A stretch of 64,000 nt of DNA from Paraburkholderia silvatlantica (GTDB lineage Bacteria > Pseudomonadota > Gammaproteobacteria > Burkholderiales > Burkholderiaceae). Position 1 is the first letter of the stretch, and each line of letters starts with the position of its first letter. Of this stretch, positions 46,628-55,301 are shown piece by piece. The notes under the pieces are model-generated. The model made no database searches and was not told the DNA's origin. It worked only from the letters and a program-made list of their open reading frames with translations. Both the position numbers and the translations under genes were made by a program. The stretch spans positions 62,001 through 126,000 of the forward strand of contig NZ_QEOL01000017.1 in NCBI RefSeq assembly GCF_003096715.1, written 5' to 3'.

Positions 46628-46659
46628 CGAGCGCAGCCTATGCTGCGCTCGTTTTTTTG
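46628..46659 (+). terminator. Rho-independent terminator in prophage debris
   Basis: CGAGCGCAGC / GCTGCGCTCG with a CTAT loop and a T7 run, shortly after the connector fragment. From here to about 46,935 no gene is seen; a T-arm-like GTGGTTCGACTCCC lies near 46794. Confidence 0.75.
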
Positions 46660-46937
46660 AACTCGACGCCGGTGAATCATTCCTCGTACTAACCGCCGAC
46701 ACGATTGCTCTGGACTTGGCTGCTAATTCTCGCTGGTGGGGAGAGGATGAGACTTAGGTTTGACGGGGTCCGGAAACTTGCTTCTGGCGCGTGGTTCGAC
46801 TCCCAATCCGCGACCCCATTAAGCAGTCGTGCCCGTGTTCCAGCGCGAGCCCACCATCATCGCGTTCGATCTCTTTGCGTTAGCGAGGTGGTCTGGTCGC
46901 GGGCTCCGCAGGTACGTCGTGGTTTCCGACACGCTGC

Positions 46938-47091
46938 GGCCATTGTCGCAGTCGGTTCAACGCCTTTTCATCGCTGATTCCTCGCGCAGAATCGAGCAAC
47001 ACAAAATTGCCGGCCAGTTCGCGGCCGAAGAGATGTGCGTCGAAAACCGAGTTGTCCAGCGCTAACCAGTTCTCGGCAGCGCCGAAGCCGA
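46938..47091 (-). pseudogene. Second copy of the HAD domain, C-terminal fragment
   Basis: The minus strand reads NWLALDNSVFDAHLFGRE, then AGNFVLLDSARGISDEKAL, closely matching the C-terminal part of the intact XRE-HAD protein at 26010-26903. At DNA level about 120 bases (46954-47074) align with 26066-26195. Upstream the copy stops at the terminal repeat of the IS21-family element, so its N-terminal part has been cut off or lost. Confidence 0.75.
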
Positions 47092-47178
47092 GATGATGAT
47101 TGCGTATTCCGCGCAAATCGAGCAGCGATTCCACAGCAAAGCGAGCGCTGCGGACGCGGCGACGCGGGGTGAGCTCTT

Positions 47179-47939
47179 TTACTCCTCCTCGCCGTCGGTG
47201 GTCAAACCATTTCGGCGCTTGCGCATCGACTCGCCCGAGAGCGTCAAGCGATGCGCGTTGTGAACGAGCCGGTCGAGAATGGCGTCAGCAAGCGTCGGAT
47301 CGCCAATCGCGGCATGCCAACTGTCGACTGGAATCTGGCTGGTAACGATCGTCGAATGCCGCCCGTGCCGGTCGTCGAGGACTTCGAGCAGGTCGCGCCG
47401 CGCCGAATCCGACAGCGGCGCCATCGCCAGGTCATCCATGACGAGGATGTCGGTCTTGGCCCATTGCGAGAGCAGCTTCGCGTAGCCCCCGCTCCCGTGT
47501 GCGATGGCCATCTCCTCGTTGAACTTCGGCATGCGCAGGTAGCTGGCCGAGAAGCCTTGCCGGCACGCCTGGTTGACCAGCGCGCACGCAAGCCAGCTTT
47601 TACCGAGCCCGGTTGGTGCGACCAGAATCACATTCTGGTGCGCCCGTATCCATTCGCCGGCAAGCAGTCGGGCGAGTAGCGCGCGATCCAGCCCGCGGGG
47701 CGCGCGCGGTAGTTAATGTCTTCAGGTACCGCGTCGGGGAAGCGCAGCTTCGCGCGACGCAGCCGCGCCGAGAGCAGGCGCGACTGGCGTTCGCTTGCTT
47801 CACGTTCGACGAGCAGTCCCAGGCGCTCCTCGAAGCCGAGCTGGTCGATGCTGCCCTGGGATTGCTGTTCGGCCAGCGCAGCGGCCATGCCGAACAGGCG
47901 CAGCTCGTGCAGCCGTTCAACGGTCGGGTGATGCAGCAT
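47179..47939 (-). pseudogene. istB: IS21 helper ATPase IstB, frameshifted
   Basis: The N-terminal part (47628-47939 frame: LHELRLFGMAAALAEQQSQ) and the ATPase part (ILVAPTGLGKSWLACALVNQ, then ILVMDDLAMAPLSD, Walker A and B) lie in different frames. The shift is at a GC-repeat near 47695, where CGCGCGCG suggests an extra GC dinucleotide: the second frame restores LARLLAGEWIRAHQN just upstream of the P-loop. Intact IstB is about 250 aa, so the gene is otherwise full length. A sequencing error cannot be excluded. Confidence 0.8.
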
Positions 47940-47954
47940 GTCAATGATCTCCTT

Positions 47955-49496
47955 TCAGTGGTAGTAGGACGGACCGCGCACGTTGGCGTGAGCGAGCGGC
48001 AGTTCGGTCTGGGCGGCGGCCGTTTCGGTTTTGCATTCCAGACCATTCTTCAGCGTCGAGGCGATGAAGCGGTACGTTGGCGATTTCAGATCAATGGCGC
48101 GCTGGCAGGCGGCTTCCAGCCGCGTGCGGCCGTAGTCCTTGCCCATGCGCAGTACACCCAGGCAGGCGCGGTACGCCTGCTGAGGATGCTGACGGCCACC
48201 AAGCAGGTGTTCGATGACCGCTGCGGTGTGCGGTCCGATGTCGACGGCCCAGTTGATCAGCCGTTGCGGATTCCACTCGGTGGTGGCCGCCCGATGATTC
48301 GGCGGCATGTGCGCGTCGATCGTGGTGTGATGGCCGCGGCGTTCGCTCCTGGCATGAGCGGCGATACGCTGGCCGCGCAGGAAGATCTCGACAGTCGTCT
48401 TCGTATGGCGCACGTCGACCTGCTCGCGGGCGTGACAGTACGAGACGGAGTAAAAGTGCTCGTCAAGCTCGACATGGTAATCAATGCCGACGCGGGCAAC
48501 CTTCCACTGCGCGTACTGGTAAGGCCTTTCTGGCAGCGGGCGAAGTGCCGGGCGATCAAGCTCCTCGAAGGCGCTGCGGCGGCAGCCGGGCAGCTTCTTG
48601 AACGGCCTGTTGTTCAGGTCGACGAGCAGTGCCGCGCTAGCGCGATTGGCTTCGTCGAGGCTGAACAGCCGCTGGTTGCGCAGCCGCGCCAGAATCCAGC
48701 GCTGCGCCAGGAGTACCGACTGCTCGACCTTTGCCTTGTCGCGGGGCCGACGTTTGCGGGCCGGGATGATCGCCATGGAGTAATGGGCGGCCATCTCGCC
48801 ATAGGTCCGGTTGAGAACCGGATCGTAGAAGTCGGCCTTATGCACGCCAGACTTCAGGTTGTCGGGGACCAGGATCTCGACACAGCCGCCGATGAAGTTG
48901 AATGCGCGCACATGCGAGCCGATCCAGTCTTCGAGCTGCTGGGTCCAGGTGGCTTCGGCATACGTGTAGTTGGACGCACCGAGCGTCGCGACGAACAACT
49001 CCGCCTCGCGGATTTCGCCAGTGTGCGGATCAACGATCCCCAGTCTGTTGCCCGAGTAGTCGATGAACAGCTTCTCGCCGGGCGTATGTGTCTGGCGCAG
49101 CGTGACCGGCAGGGCTGCCGCCCATCGCTCGTAATGCTTGCAGAACCAGCTGTAGCCGTAGCCTTCGGGTTCCTGGGCCCTGTACTCGTTCCACAGCAGG
49201 TCGAGCGTTACGCCTTTCCTGCCGAGCTCACGGTGCACCAACGGCCAGTTTGGCATCGGGCGTGTACGGCTTAACGACGGTGGCGGCGGAAACAGCAGCG
49301 CCTCAAGCGCCGCCTCGTCCAACGCGATCGCCTTCTCGAAGTCCAGTTGCGCGCGCCGGGCACGATCCAGGTAGTCCCAGACCGTTGCGCTCGACAAGCC
49401 GATCGTCGTCGCGATCTCGCGCTGGCTGCGCTCGCACACAAAGCGCAGGCGCAGCACTTCCTTGATTTGACGCATGGATAACCTTTTATTCGACAT
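47955..49496 (-). CDS. istA: IS21-family transposase IstA
   Basis: A 513-aa transposase. The N-terminus has an HTH (MRQIKEVLRLRFVCERSQREIATTIGLSSATVWDYL). The DDE core shows FIDYSGNRLGI (first Asp), VPDNLKSGVHKAD (second Asp) and PRDKAKVEQSV (Glu), in the IS21/Tn7-type rve fold. The start is ATG 49496 (MSNKRLSMRQ), preceded in frame by an 11-codon extension. It lies 15 bases upstream of istB. Confidence 0.9.
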   Translation of the reverse strand: MSNKRLSMRQIKEVLRLRFVCERSQREIATTIGLSSATVWDYLDRARRAQLDFEKAIALDEAALEALLFPPPPSLSRTRPMPNWPLVHRELGRKGVTLDLLWNEYRAQEPEGYGYSWFCKHYERWAAALPVTLRQTHTPGEKLFIDYSGNRLGIVDPHTGEIREAELFVATLGASNYTYAEATWTQQLEDWIGSHVRAFNFIGGCVEILVPDNLKSGVHKADFYDPVLNRTYGEMAAHYSMAIIPARKRRPRDKAKVEQSVLLAQRWILARLRNQRLFSLDEANRASAALLVDLNNRPFKKLPGCRRSAFEELDRPALRPLPERPYQYAQWKVARVGIDYHVELDEHFYSVSYCHAREQVDVRHTKTTVEIFLRGQRIAAHARSERRGHHTTIDAHMPPNHRAATTEWNPQRLINWAVDIGPHTAAVIEHLLGGRQHPQQAYRACLGVLRMGKDYGRTRLEAACQRAIDLKSPTYRFIASTLKNGLECKTETAAAQTELPLAHANVRGPSYYH

Positions 49497-49573
49497 TCGC
49501 ACGCCCGACAAAATCGTCGAGAGTGCCATGGTTATCCCGCGTCGCCGTCCCTCCAGCTTACTGCTCGGTTAAG

Positions 49574-49713
49574 CGTGGAATTCGCGCTCGGGCAGTCGTG
49601 GAATCCCTGCTCGGTTTGCCGTGGAATCTGCGCTCGCTTTGCTGTGGAATCCGTGCTCGGCTTGCCGTGGAATCAGCGTTCGGTTTGGCGTGGAATACGC
49701 AATGATGATGTCT
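49574..49713. repeat. Subterminal direct repeats of the IS21-family element
   Basis: Six imperfect copies of a unit of about 22 bases (GTGGAATC followed by NCGCTCGG and a T/G-rich tail) in tandem, spanning the right end outside istA. They probably serve as transposase binding sites. Confidence 0.7.
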
Positions 49714-49745
49714 ACCGTCAATGGGTAATGCCCCGGTAGGCATTC

Positions 49746-50225
49746 TCACGAACGCTTAACATCACGCTCTGGTTGCAGGATCGTGGGTGGCGGATTCTGG
49801 CGCAGGACTGCAACGTAAAGACGAGTGATTCCGACGATAACGCCGAGCATGGCGGCATTGTTCGCGTTACGCGATGGGAGCTGACTCCATTGATTAATAT
49901 CGACGAGTGACGGGGAAGGCACGGTTTCTGGATGAGTATGCCATTCTCCGATATACCCAATTGTGCCGTGACTGCTCTTCCATAACTCAACGGCCTTTTC
50001 CTGGTAGCCGTGGTTTTCGCGAACGAAGGAAACGCGCGTACGATGATCTGTTAATACACGTTCAGTAGCGTGGGTAATTTCGACATGATTTCCGCGCCGG
50101 TGTCCGAGGAGAATCCCTCCGGCCTCCGGTTGATGTCGATCCTGGCGAAAAGCGAAGAGAAAGTCGGTCACAGCATCGGAGAATAGGACCAGGACTCGCT
50201 TATCAGGTGTCGCCCACGAACTCAT
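49746..50225 (-). CDS. cap3: CBASS JAMM/Mov34 protease (Cap3)
   Basis: A 159-aa JAB/MPN protein. The metalloprotease signature is EWHTHPETVPSPSLVD near residue 100, which gives the E...H-x-H-x10-D zinc site, with GGILLGHRRG nearer the N-terminus. In type II CBASS Cap3 removes the cyclase from its Cap2-made conjugates. The ATG overlaps the stop of cap2 as ATGA, so it is the last gene of the operon. The C-terminus adjoins the IS21 end without apparent loss. Confidence 0.88.
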   Translation of the reverse strand: MSSWATPDKRVLVLFSDAVTDFLFAFRQDRHQPEAGGILLGHRRGNHVEITHATERVLTDHRTRVSFVRENHGYQEKAVELWKSSHGTIGYIGEWHTHPETVPSPSLVDINQWSQLPSRNANNAAMLGVIVGITRLYVAVLRQNPPPTILQPERDVKRS

Positions 50226-51865
50226 GATCTGCATGCAGGACAAGATAACCTGCGTTCAGGATCTGTATCGTCGTTCCCTTTCTTATATTGACTGTCAAGG
50301 ACGCATGTTCGCAGGCGAGGGGCCGGTGTGCCGCGCACCCAATCGAGCATCATTTCAGTTCCGAGGCAGGCCGCATGCAACGAGACCGTGGCGGGGAAAG
50401 GGACATAGAGGCTTTCGCACCCGTGGCCGGCGAGGCGCAGTGGGACTTCTCCCTCAACAACTGGATACAGGGCAGTTCTATCGTCGGTTTTGAGGCATCG
50501 GACGCAGGCGGCGCTATCGGAGTCACGTAGCAGCCCACGAATGGCCGTGCCGGGTCCTTCGATCCACACCGTAAGTGATGGCCTGAAATGCTGTCCCGTT
50601 AGCCGTTGAACGAGCAGGTGTCCCAGTGCCTCTTCGCCAGTTGCATCAATGATGAATTCCGCATTAAGCAGGTTGACTTGAAGTACGTCTGCGGGCAGCG
50701 GTCGGAGACTGGTACCAGGAGCGCCACGCTTCAATTCGTCAGCCAGAGCTGTCGCCTTGTTGTGAAGAACATGATTCATCCCGAGACGGTGACGACCGAT
50801 GTTTTGAGGGAGGAGAACGTCGTAGTCGACAAGCGCGAGTTCACCTCCTCCCGTACCGGCGCCGGCCTTGACCAGGCACTCCGCGAGATAACCACCAATG
50901 GTTCCGCAGCCGACCAGCATGATGCGCTTGCCGGCAAGTGTCTGTTGCTCTGGAATGTTGCGCTGGGCGATATACGCATCGTCCATTCGCAGGCAATACA
51001 GTGGGATGATCTTGCTCGCGTAGACAACTTCAAGCGAAGATGAGCGAGTCTGTTTGTCTCGCGCCTGGCGGTCATACACAACGATGAAGGCGTACTTGAA
51101 CTTTGGAGATTCCACTACGCATAAAACGCTGTTCGCGCGCGTCCTGGCTTCGGCATGAATCACTTGCTCAAGCTTTCTGCGCGTCTTTGTATTGAGCGCC
51201 GATTGCCAACGCAGCAATTCTGCGACTGTTCGCGGAGGCCACTGATCCTGGAGTGGGCGAGGGTGGGCGGGTGTGATGACACGACGGACGGCGACAGTAT
51301 GCTTGTCGTCGATAGATGCACCGATGGTCTTGAGCTTTTCGGCTGTTGCGGTGGGATCGTCAGTCACAGCAACGAACGGACGGGTGCTGTCAGGGGAATT
51401 GAGCAGAATGGCGTGTAAAGGTCGAGCCGGATTGGCCCCGAAATCGAGCAGGCAGTGGCCTGCCACAGGCCAGTATGCAAAAAATTCTTCTTCAAGATCC
51501 GCTGTCGGTTCGCCGCGAAGTATCTGCCCGAGCACATGTTCGGCCCGTTCGACGCACGCTAGTACCTGACCGTCTGGGTCGAAAACATCAAGGGTAATGG
51601 AACCCGCTGCGGCATAGCAAAGGAACCCGCCGCCGATAATGTGCGGTGAGACAGGTTTCAGCCGTTCTGGAACCGGCGTCAGATGAATCAGCGGCAACCG
51701 TTGACAGAGCGGGTCGACGGACAGTTTCACTGGATATGCGACGCCGTCTACATGTAGCACCCCGTCGAACAGGTACCACTTGTCCGGTGTACGTCCTTTG
51801 TAGAGAAAGCCGTGTTGTGCGAGCGCGCGGGATATGCGCGCACCACTCGTGTTATTGGCGTTCAT
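50222..51865 (-). CDS. cap2: CBASS E2-E1 fusion conjugating enzyme (Cap2)
   Basis: A 547-aa protein. The N-terminal part has an E2-like segment PHIIGGGFLCYAAAG, with C83 as likely E2 cysteine. A ThiF/E1 adenylation domain follows: IMLVGCGTIGGYLAE near residue 320, then LVDYDVLLPQNIGRH and FIIDATGEEA. A candidate E1 catalytic Cys is in GHGCESLYVPF near 490, and CVRCLK with CPAC near the end look like a structural zinc site. Cap2 conjugates the cyclase C-terminus to targets and primes it. Four-base overlaps join it to the cyclase gene and to cap3. Confidence 0.88.
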   Translation of the reverse strand: MNANNTSGARISRALAQHGFLYKGRTPDKWYLFDGVLHVDGVAYPVKLSVDPLCQRLPLIHLTPVPERLKPVSPHIIGGGFLCYAAAGSITLDVFDPDGQVLACVERAEHVLGQILRGEPTADLEEEFFAYWPVAGHCLLDFGANPARPLHAILLNSPDSTRPFVAVTDDPTATAEKLKTIGASIDDKHTVAVRRVITPAHPRPLQDQWPPRTVAELLRWQSALNTKTRRKLEQVIHAEARTRANSVLCVVESPKFKYAFIVVYDRQARDKQTRSSSLEVVYASKIIPLYCLRMDDAYIAQRNIPEQQTLAGKRIMLVGCGTIGGYLAECLVKAGAGTGGGELALVDYDVLLPQNIGRHRLGMNHVLHNKATALADELKRGAPGTSLRPLPADVLQVNLLNAEFIIDATGEEALGHLLVQRLTGQHFRPSLTVWIEGPGTAIRGLLRDSDSAACVRCLKTDDRTALYPVVEGEVPLRLAGHGCESLYVPFPATVSLHAACLGTEMMLDWVRGTPAPRLRTCVLDSQYKKGNDDTDPERRLSCPACRS

Positions 51866-53001
51866 CCGGCCTGGCTCCCACCCACAAGCGGCGACGCCAC
51901 TGCACTGATGGGTGTCGCAAGCACGGTTGCCGCGACAGAGGCAACCTTAACCCGGGACGGTGCGTTCGGGAATCTCGGGCCGAACTGTTGAATCATCCAC
52001 GCGCATGCCTGGTTGGAACTGCTGGAACCCAGTGCACTGCGAAGGAACGTCTCGAAGAGTTCGATTTTACCGGCGGCTTCTTCGACTCCATCGCGACCCA
52101 GGCGGTCCGTCAGCGACTCGCCCGTGTCGACAGGATTCGATACGCCGTCGCGCAGCACGGAAGGGAGCTTGTCGACTAGGTCCAGAAGCGCGAGATCATC
52201 TCGGCGATCGCGCGAGTCGAACACTGGGGCCGAAGCAGCCATCAACAGGATGGAGGATGGACCGCCGGATACCCACTGCCAGTCGCGGAACGCCTTGAGA
52301 TATCGGACGATTCGTCGGAACTGTTCGCTGTGTCGTTCCACTTCGTCAAGAAACCAGTCCTTCACCGGGCGGGGGTCGGACTTCACCCAGTTGTCTTCGC
52401 GGTGAGCCAGGAGCACGTGATCACGAGGCAACTCGGTCCAGGCATCGCGCTCGGCTGCCGAAACGGCCGAGTCCAGGGCGATGTACCCATACTGGCTGAG
52501 CGCGGCCTTTTGAAGTTTGTCGAACTCGTCGTCCGGAATCGCATACAGTGGAATGTCGACGTGTGCGAAAGCCGAGATTTCGATCCGGATGCAGGTTGGT
52601 TTGTCGGTGACGAGCTTCCAGCCACGCGCCCGAACGAGCGGGCGCAACGCCTCTTCTGCTGCGGCGAAGAAGATCGCGCTGGCGACACTCGGCCTGGCCG
52701 TTTGCGAAACGAAGCTGAGAGGCAGATACGTCCCGTCGTCGACATCGGCTTGCTGTGGGTGCTGCGCCGGTGCGTTAAGCGTCTTGTACGCCCAAGAGCC
52801 CTGCGTGAAGAAGCGCGGTCGCACTGTCGGGCCGGTGTAGCCGTGATTGTGCAATACCTGCATCAAATTTTCCCGCAGGCAAATCCGCACTGCGGACTTC
52901 GCTTCCGCGATGAAGGATCGCTCCTGGAGCGTCAATTCGATGTTCGACAACAGCGTCGAATCCTCGACGGTCGAATGGAACAGTGAACTCAGATTCAACA
53001 C
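51862..53001 (-). CDS. dncV: CBASS cyclic nucleotide synthase, DncV-like CD-NTase
   Basis: A 379-aa nucleotidyltransferase. The catalytic core is GSWAYKT at 68-74, then DVD with D86 and D88, and a third acid D149 in FAHVDIPLYA, matching the triad spacing of DncV. The C-terminus ends in Gly (GGSQAG), as needed for conjugation by Cap2. The product is probably a 3'3'-cyclic dinucleotide such as cGAMP, by analogy. It overlaps the phospholipase gene by seven bases. Confidence 0.88.
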   Translation of the reverse strand: MLNLSSLFHSTVEDSTLLSNIELTLQERSFIAEAKSAVRICLRENLMQVLHNHGYTGPTVRPRFFTQGSWAYKTLNAPAQHPQQADVDDGTYLPLSFVSQTARPSVASAIFFAAAEEALRPLVRARGWKLVTDKPTCIRIEISAFAHVDIPLYAIPDDEFDKLQKAALSQYGYIALDSAVSAAERDAWTELPRDHVLLAHREDNWVKSDPRPVKDWFLDEVERHSEQFRRIVRYLKAFRDWQWVSGGPSSILLMAASAPVFDSRDRRDDLALLDLVDKLPSVLRDGVSNPVDTGESLTDRLGRDGVEEAAGKIELFETFLRSALGSSSSNQACAWMIQQFGPRFPNAPSRVKVASVAATVLATPISAVASPLVGGSQAG

Positions 53002-54008
53002 GATACGGCTCCTGCGTTTTTGTTAGCCCCGTGGTAGAACATGGGTGGTGTTGCCAGGTGATTTCGGAACGCTTCGAGTGCCGGGTCGCCGAGCACACGC
53101 TGGGCGGCATGCGCCCCTCGTTCCCGGAGAACATGAGTTGCCCCCGCTGTAACGACATCGAGTTTCTCGATGTCTCTGCTCTGGTCCGGCGTGGCGTTAT
53201 CGTCTATCCGGAAGTAGTTGCTTCCGAGAACATGGGTCAACATGTCGTGGACTGCGATTTCCTGAGCCGAAATGACAAGATCGAAAATCCTGGCGCCCCA
53301 CAGGAATATTCCTCGATCGAGGCGTGCAGAACCGCGCACCGTAGCGCCGCGCGTCATCGTTCCGATGGAAAGAACCCTGACCGGAACGTTGTCGTCGACG
53401 CGTAGTAGCCGTCGCGCTTCGTGCAGCCCGACGGAGCCGGGCGAGTTGGCGACGAGGCCGCCATCCGCGAATACCCCAATGCCGTCGATTCGGTGCAGCG
53501 GAAAGTATGTCGGGGCCGCCGCAGTTGCCAGTCCGACGTCGACGAGGCTGTGTTGGTGATCGGTTTCGTACTTGGGTAGATGCGGTGTCTTGAAGAACTG
53601 GCCGCCCCCCTTGCTGTAGTTGACCGCAGGGATCAACACCCGGTGTCGAAGGTCGCCCATCATCTTCGTTCCAAGTTTCTCGGTGAGAACGTCTCGAAGT
53701 CCAGCCGGGGAGTGCCTGGCTATTACCCATTTTCCGATGATGCGGCGCAGCGGACCTCGGGAATCGAAGATTCGTTTGCCGTCTCGCAGGAACATCGTCT
53801 CCAAGTCTTCGGCCGGAATTTCTGCAGCCAGACCCAACGCGAGTAATCCCCCAGCAGAAGTCCCGCAAATAAGATCGAAGTGCCTGGCAAGCGGTTGTCC
53901 AAACGACTGTTCAAGTCGCCGCAGGATCGTAGCTGTATACAGGCCGCGGTAGCCTCCGCCTAACAGGGCAAGGATGTGGAACGGCGTCGGATTCTGCTGA
54001 TCGTCCAT
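52995..54008 (-). CDS. capV: CBASS patatin-like phospholipase effector (CapV)
   Basis: A 337-aa patatin-fold phospholipase. The oxyanion motif is GGGYRG (17-22), the nucleophile elbow is GTSAGG with S51, and the catalytic Asp is D182 in ADGG. When activated by the cyclic dinucleotide such enzymes degrade membrane phospholipids and kill the infected cell. It is the first gene of the four-gene operon capV-dncV-cap2-cap3, whose promoter lies in the divergent gap with the WYL regulator. Confidence 0.9.
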   Translation of the reverse strand: MDDQQNPTPFHILALLGGGYRGLYTATILRRLEQSFGQPLARHFDLICGTSAGGLLALGLAAEIPAEDLETMFLRDGKRIFDSRGPLRRIIGKWVIARHSPAGLRDVLTEKLGTKMMGDLRHRVLIPAVNYSKGGGQFFKTPHLPKYETDHQHSLVDVGLATAAAPTYFPLHRIDGIGVFADGGLVANSPGSVGLHEARRLLRVDDNVPVRVLSIGTMTRGATVRGSARLDRGIFLWGARIFDLVISAQEIAVHDMLTHVLGSNYFRIDDNATPDQSRDIEKLDVVTAGATHVLRERGAHAAQRVLGDPALEAFRNHLATPPMFYHGANKNAGAVSC

Positions 54009-54040
54009 GCGCGGGCTACAATGAATGTGTGCGTAGCCTT

Positions 54041-54071
54041 ATTATACGAATAATTTTTAGATGCGTATAAT
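54041..54071. promoter_or_regulatory. Perfect inverted repeat between capV and capW; probable operator
   Basis: ATTATACG (54041-54048) and CGTATAAT (54064-54071) form an 8-bp perfect palindrome with a 15-bp spacer, in an AT-rich divergent promoter region of 89 bases. WYL regulators of CBASS (CapW) bind inverted repeats in this position as dimers, so this is probably its operator; -10-like elements overlap the arms. Confidence 0.65.
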
Positions 54072-54097
54072 TTCTACATTTGTGGCACACTCGGGAC

Positions 54098-55006
54098 ATG
54101 AACAGGAAACTGGAAACGAACGCCGTGCCTGGCAGTGGCGAGCCAAAAACAGGGTCACGTTGGGGGCAAGAGCGTAGGCTTGAGTTCATCGACTTTCGGC
54201 TGCAATGGGAAGGGCGTCTGAATCGCGGCGATCTCACCGACTTTTTTGGCATATCCATCCCTCAGGCATCACTGGATATTTCGAGGTATCAGTCGATATG
54301 TCCCCAAAATATGGAGTACGATCGCAGCACAAAGATGTATGTGGCGATGCCGGACTTCAAGCCGGTCTTTCCGGTGAGCCATCCATCGCGTTATCTGAAT
54401 GAGCTGCTGGCGACTGCCACAGGGGTGCTGCCAAGGGATGCGACTTTTGTCGGATGGTGGCCGTCCGTAGCGGTCGTGCCAGTACCAACCCGGATTCTTG
54501 ATGTCAATGTGCTGACCGCACTGCTCAGAGCAATTCGGGAACGCCAGGGTCTGCGAATTCAATATCAGTCGATGTCGCGCCCCGACGCTATCAGTAGAGT
54601 CATCACACCCCATGCGATTGCCTTTGACGGCTTCCGTTGGCACGTGAGGGCGTATTGCCATATCCGGGAGTTATTCCTCGACTTTGTGATCGCTCGCATT
54701 TTGCGCGTCGAAGCTACGGAGCAGCCTGGTCGTGGGCAGGAAGAGGACCACGAATGGAATACGATCGTCACGTTAGAAATTATTGCTAACCTCGAGCTTG
54801 GCGAGCAGCGTCGGCGTGTTGTCGAGCTGGACTATGGTATGGAAGATGGTCAAATCGATCTGCGTTGCAGGCAATCGCTCCTTTTCTATACTCTTAGGCA
54901 GCTTGGATTGGATGACAGCGACGGCAGGTGCCCGGAAGTGCAGCAGATAACCCTCAAGAATCGCGCCGCGGTCGAAGGATTCCGGAAGCCACGAGCAAGC
55001 GAATAA
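54098..55006 (+). CDS. capW: WYL-domain regulator of CBASS (CapW-like)
   Basis: A 302-aa protein divergent from the CBASS operon. The N-terminal winged helix covers about residues 25-75 (RLEFIDFRLQWEGRLNRGDLTDFFGISIPQASLD), the WYL domain is near 160-215 (RVITPHAIAFDGFRWHVRAYC, IRELFLDFVIARIL), and a WCX-type C-terminal domain follows. The BrxR/CapW family represses defence operons and releases on infection-linked signals. ATG 54098 (MNRKLET) is preferred over an upstream TTG. Confidence 0.8.
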   Translation: MNRKLETNAVPGSGEPKTGSRWGQERRLEFIDFRLQWEGRLNRGDLTDFFGISIPQASLDISRYQSICPQNMEYDRSTKMYVAMPDFKPVFPVSHPSRYLNELLATATGVLPRDATFVGWWPSVAVVPVPTRILDVNVLTALLRAIRERQGLRIQYQSMSRPDAISRVITPHAIAFDGFRWHVRAYCHIRELFLDFVIARILRVEATEQPGRGQEEDHEWNTIVTLEIIANLELGEQRRRVVELDYGMEDGQIDLRCRQSLLFYTLRQLGLDDSDGRCPEVQQITLKNRAAVEGFRKPRASE

Positions 55007-55301
55007 GCGTAGATCCACCACCTTCCCCGGCAGCAGTTCGATGTGATCTGTACAGTCAGAGGGCTGATAGGAGTTTGGGCAGTTCGCTTTGGAGGCGCAG
55101 TGAACTGATGCGGGTGGGGGCGCGTCGTTTCGGCGTACATGGCGTGACAGATCCGCGGCAGCCATTATTGCCGTTGAGGGAGCAACGAATAAATGACGGG
55201 GAAGTTCACCTATAGATAAAGGGGTCACTCTGGGTGGCCCGGAGAGATAGCCGCAGATCCGAGGACCGACTCGCGCAGGCTGAGCTTAAGACGAGCGTGA
55301 C
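55007..55301. other. Intergenic region before jetA
   Basis: About 295 bases without a convincing gene. Minus-strand frames overlap the end of capW but show no family. The promoter of the Wadjet operon should lie here. Confidence 0.4.

Larger units (their letters stand above)
47092..49714 (-). mobile_element. IS21-family insertion sequence (istA, broken istB)
   Basis: An element of about 2.6 kb with istA followed by istB. Both ends share an ATTGCGTATTCC core in inverted orientation (left near 47098, right as its complement near 49694-49705). The right end carries a series of direct repeats of the form GTGGAATCNNNGCTCGG (49574-49713), and a similar unit stands at the left end (47106-47135), as is typical of IS21 subterminal repeats. 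It interrupts the second HAD copy on its left. Confidence 0.78.

Noticed and set aside
47613..49274. A 553-codon plus-strand frame across the IS21 element
   Set aside because: It is antisense to istA/istB, where minus-strand motifs are clear.
54773..55228. Minus-strand frame overlapping the end of capW
   Set aside because: Mostly antisense to the regulator, no motif, and no room for its own promoter; treated as a shadow.
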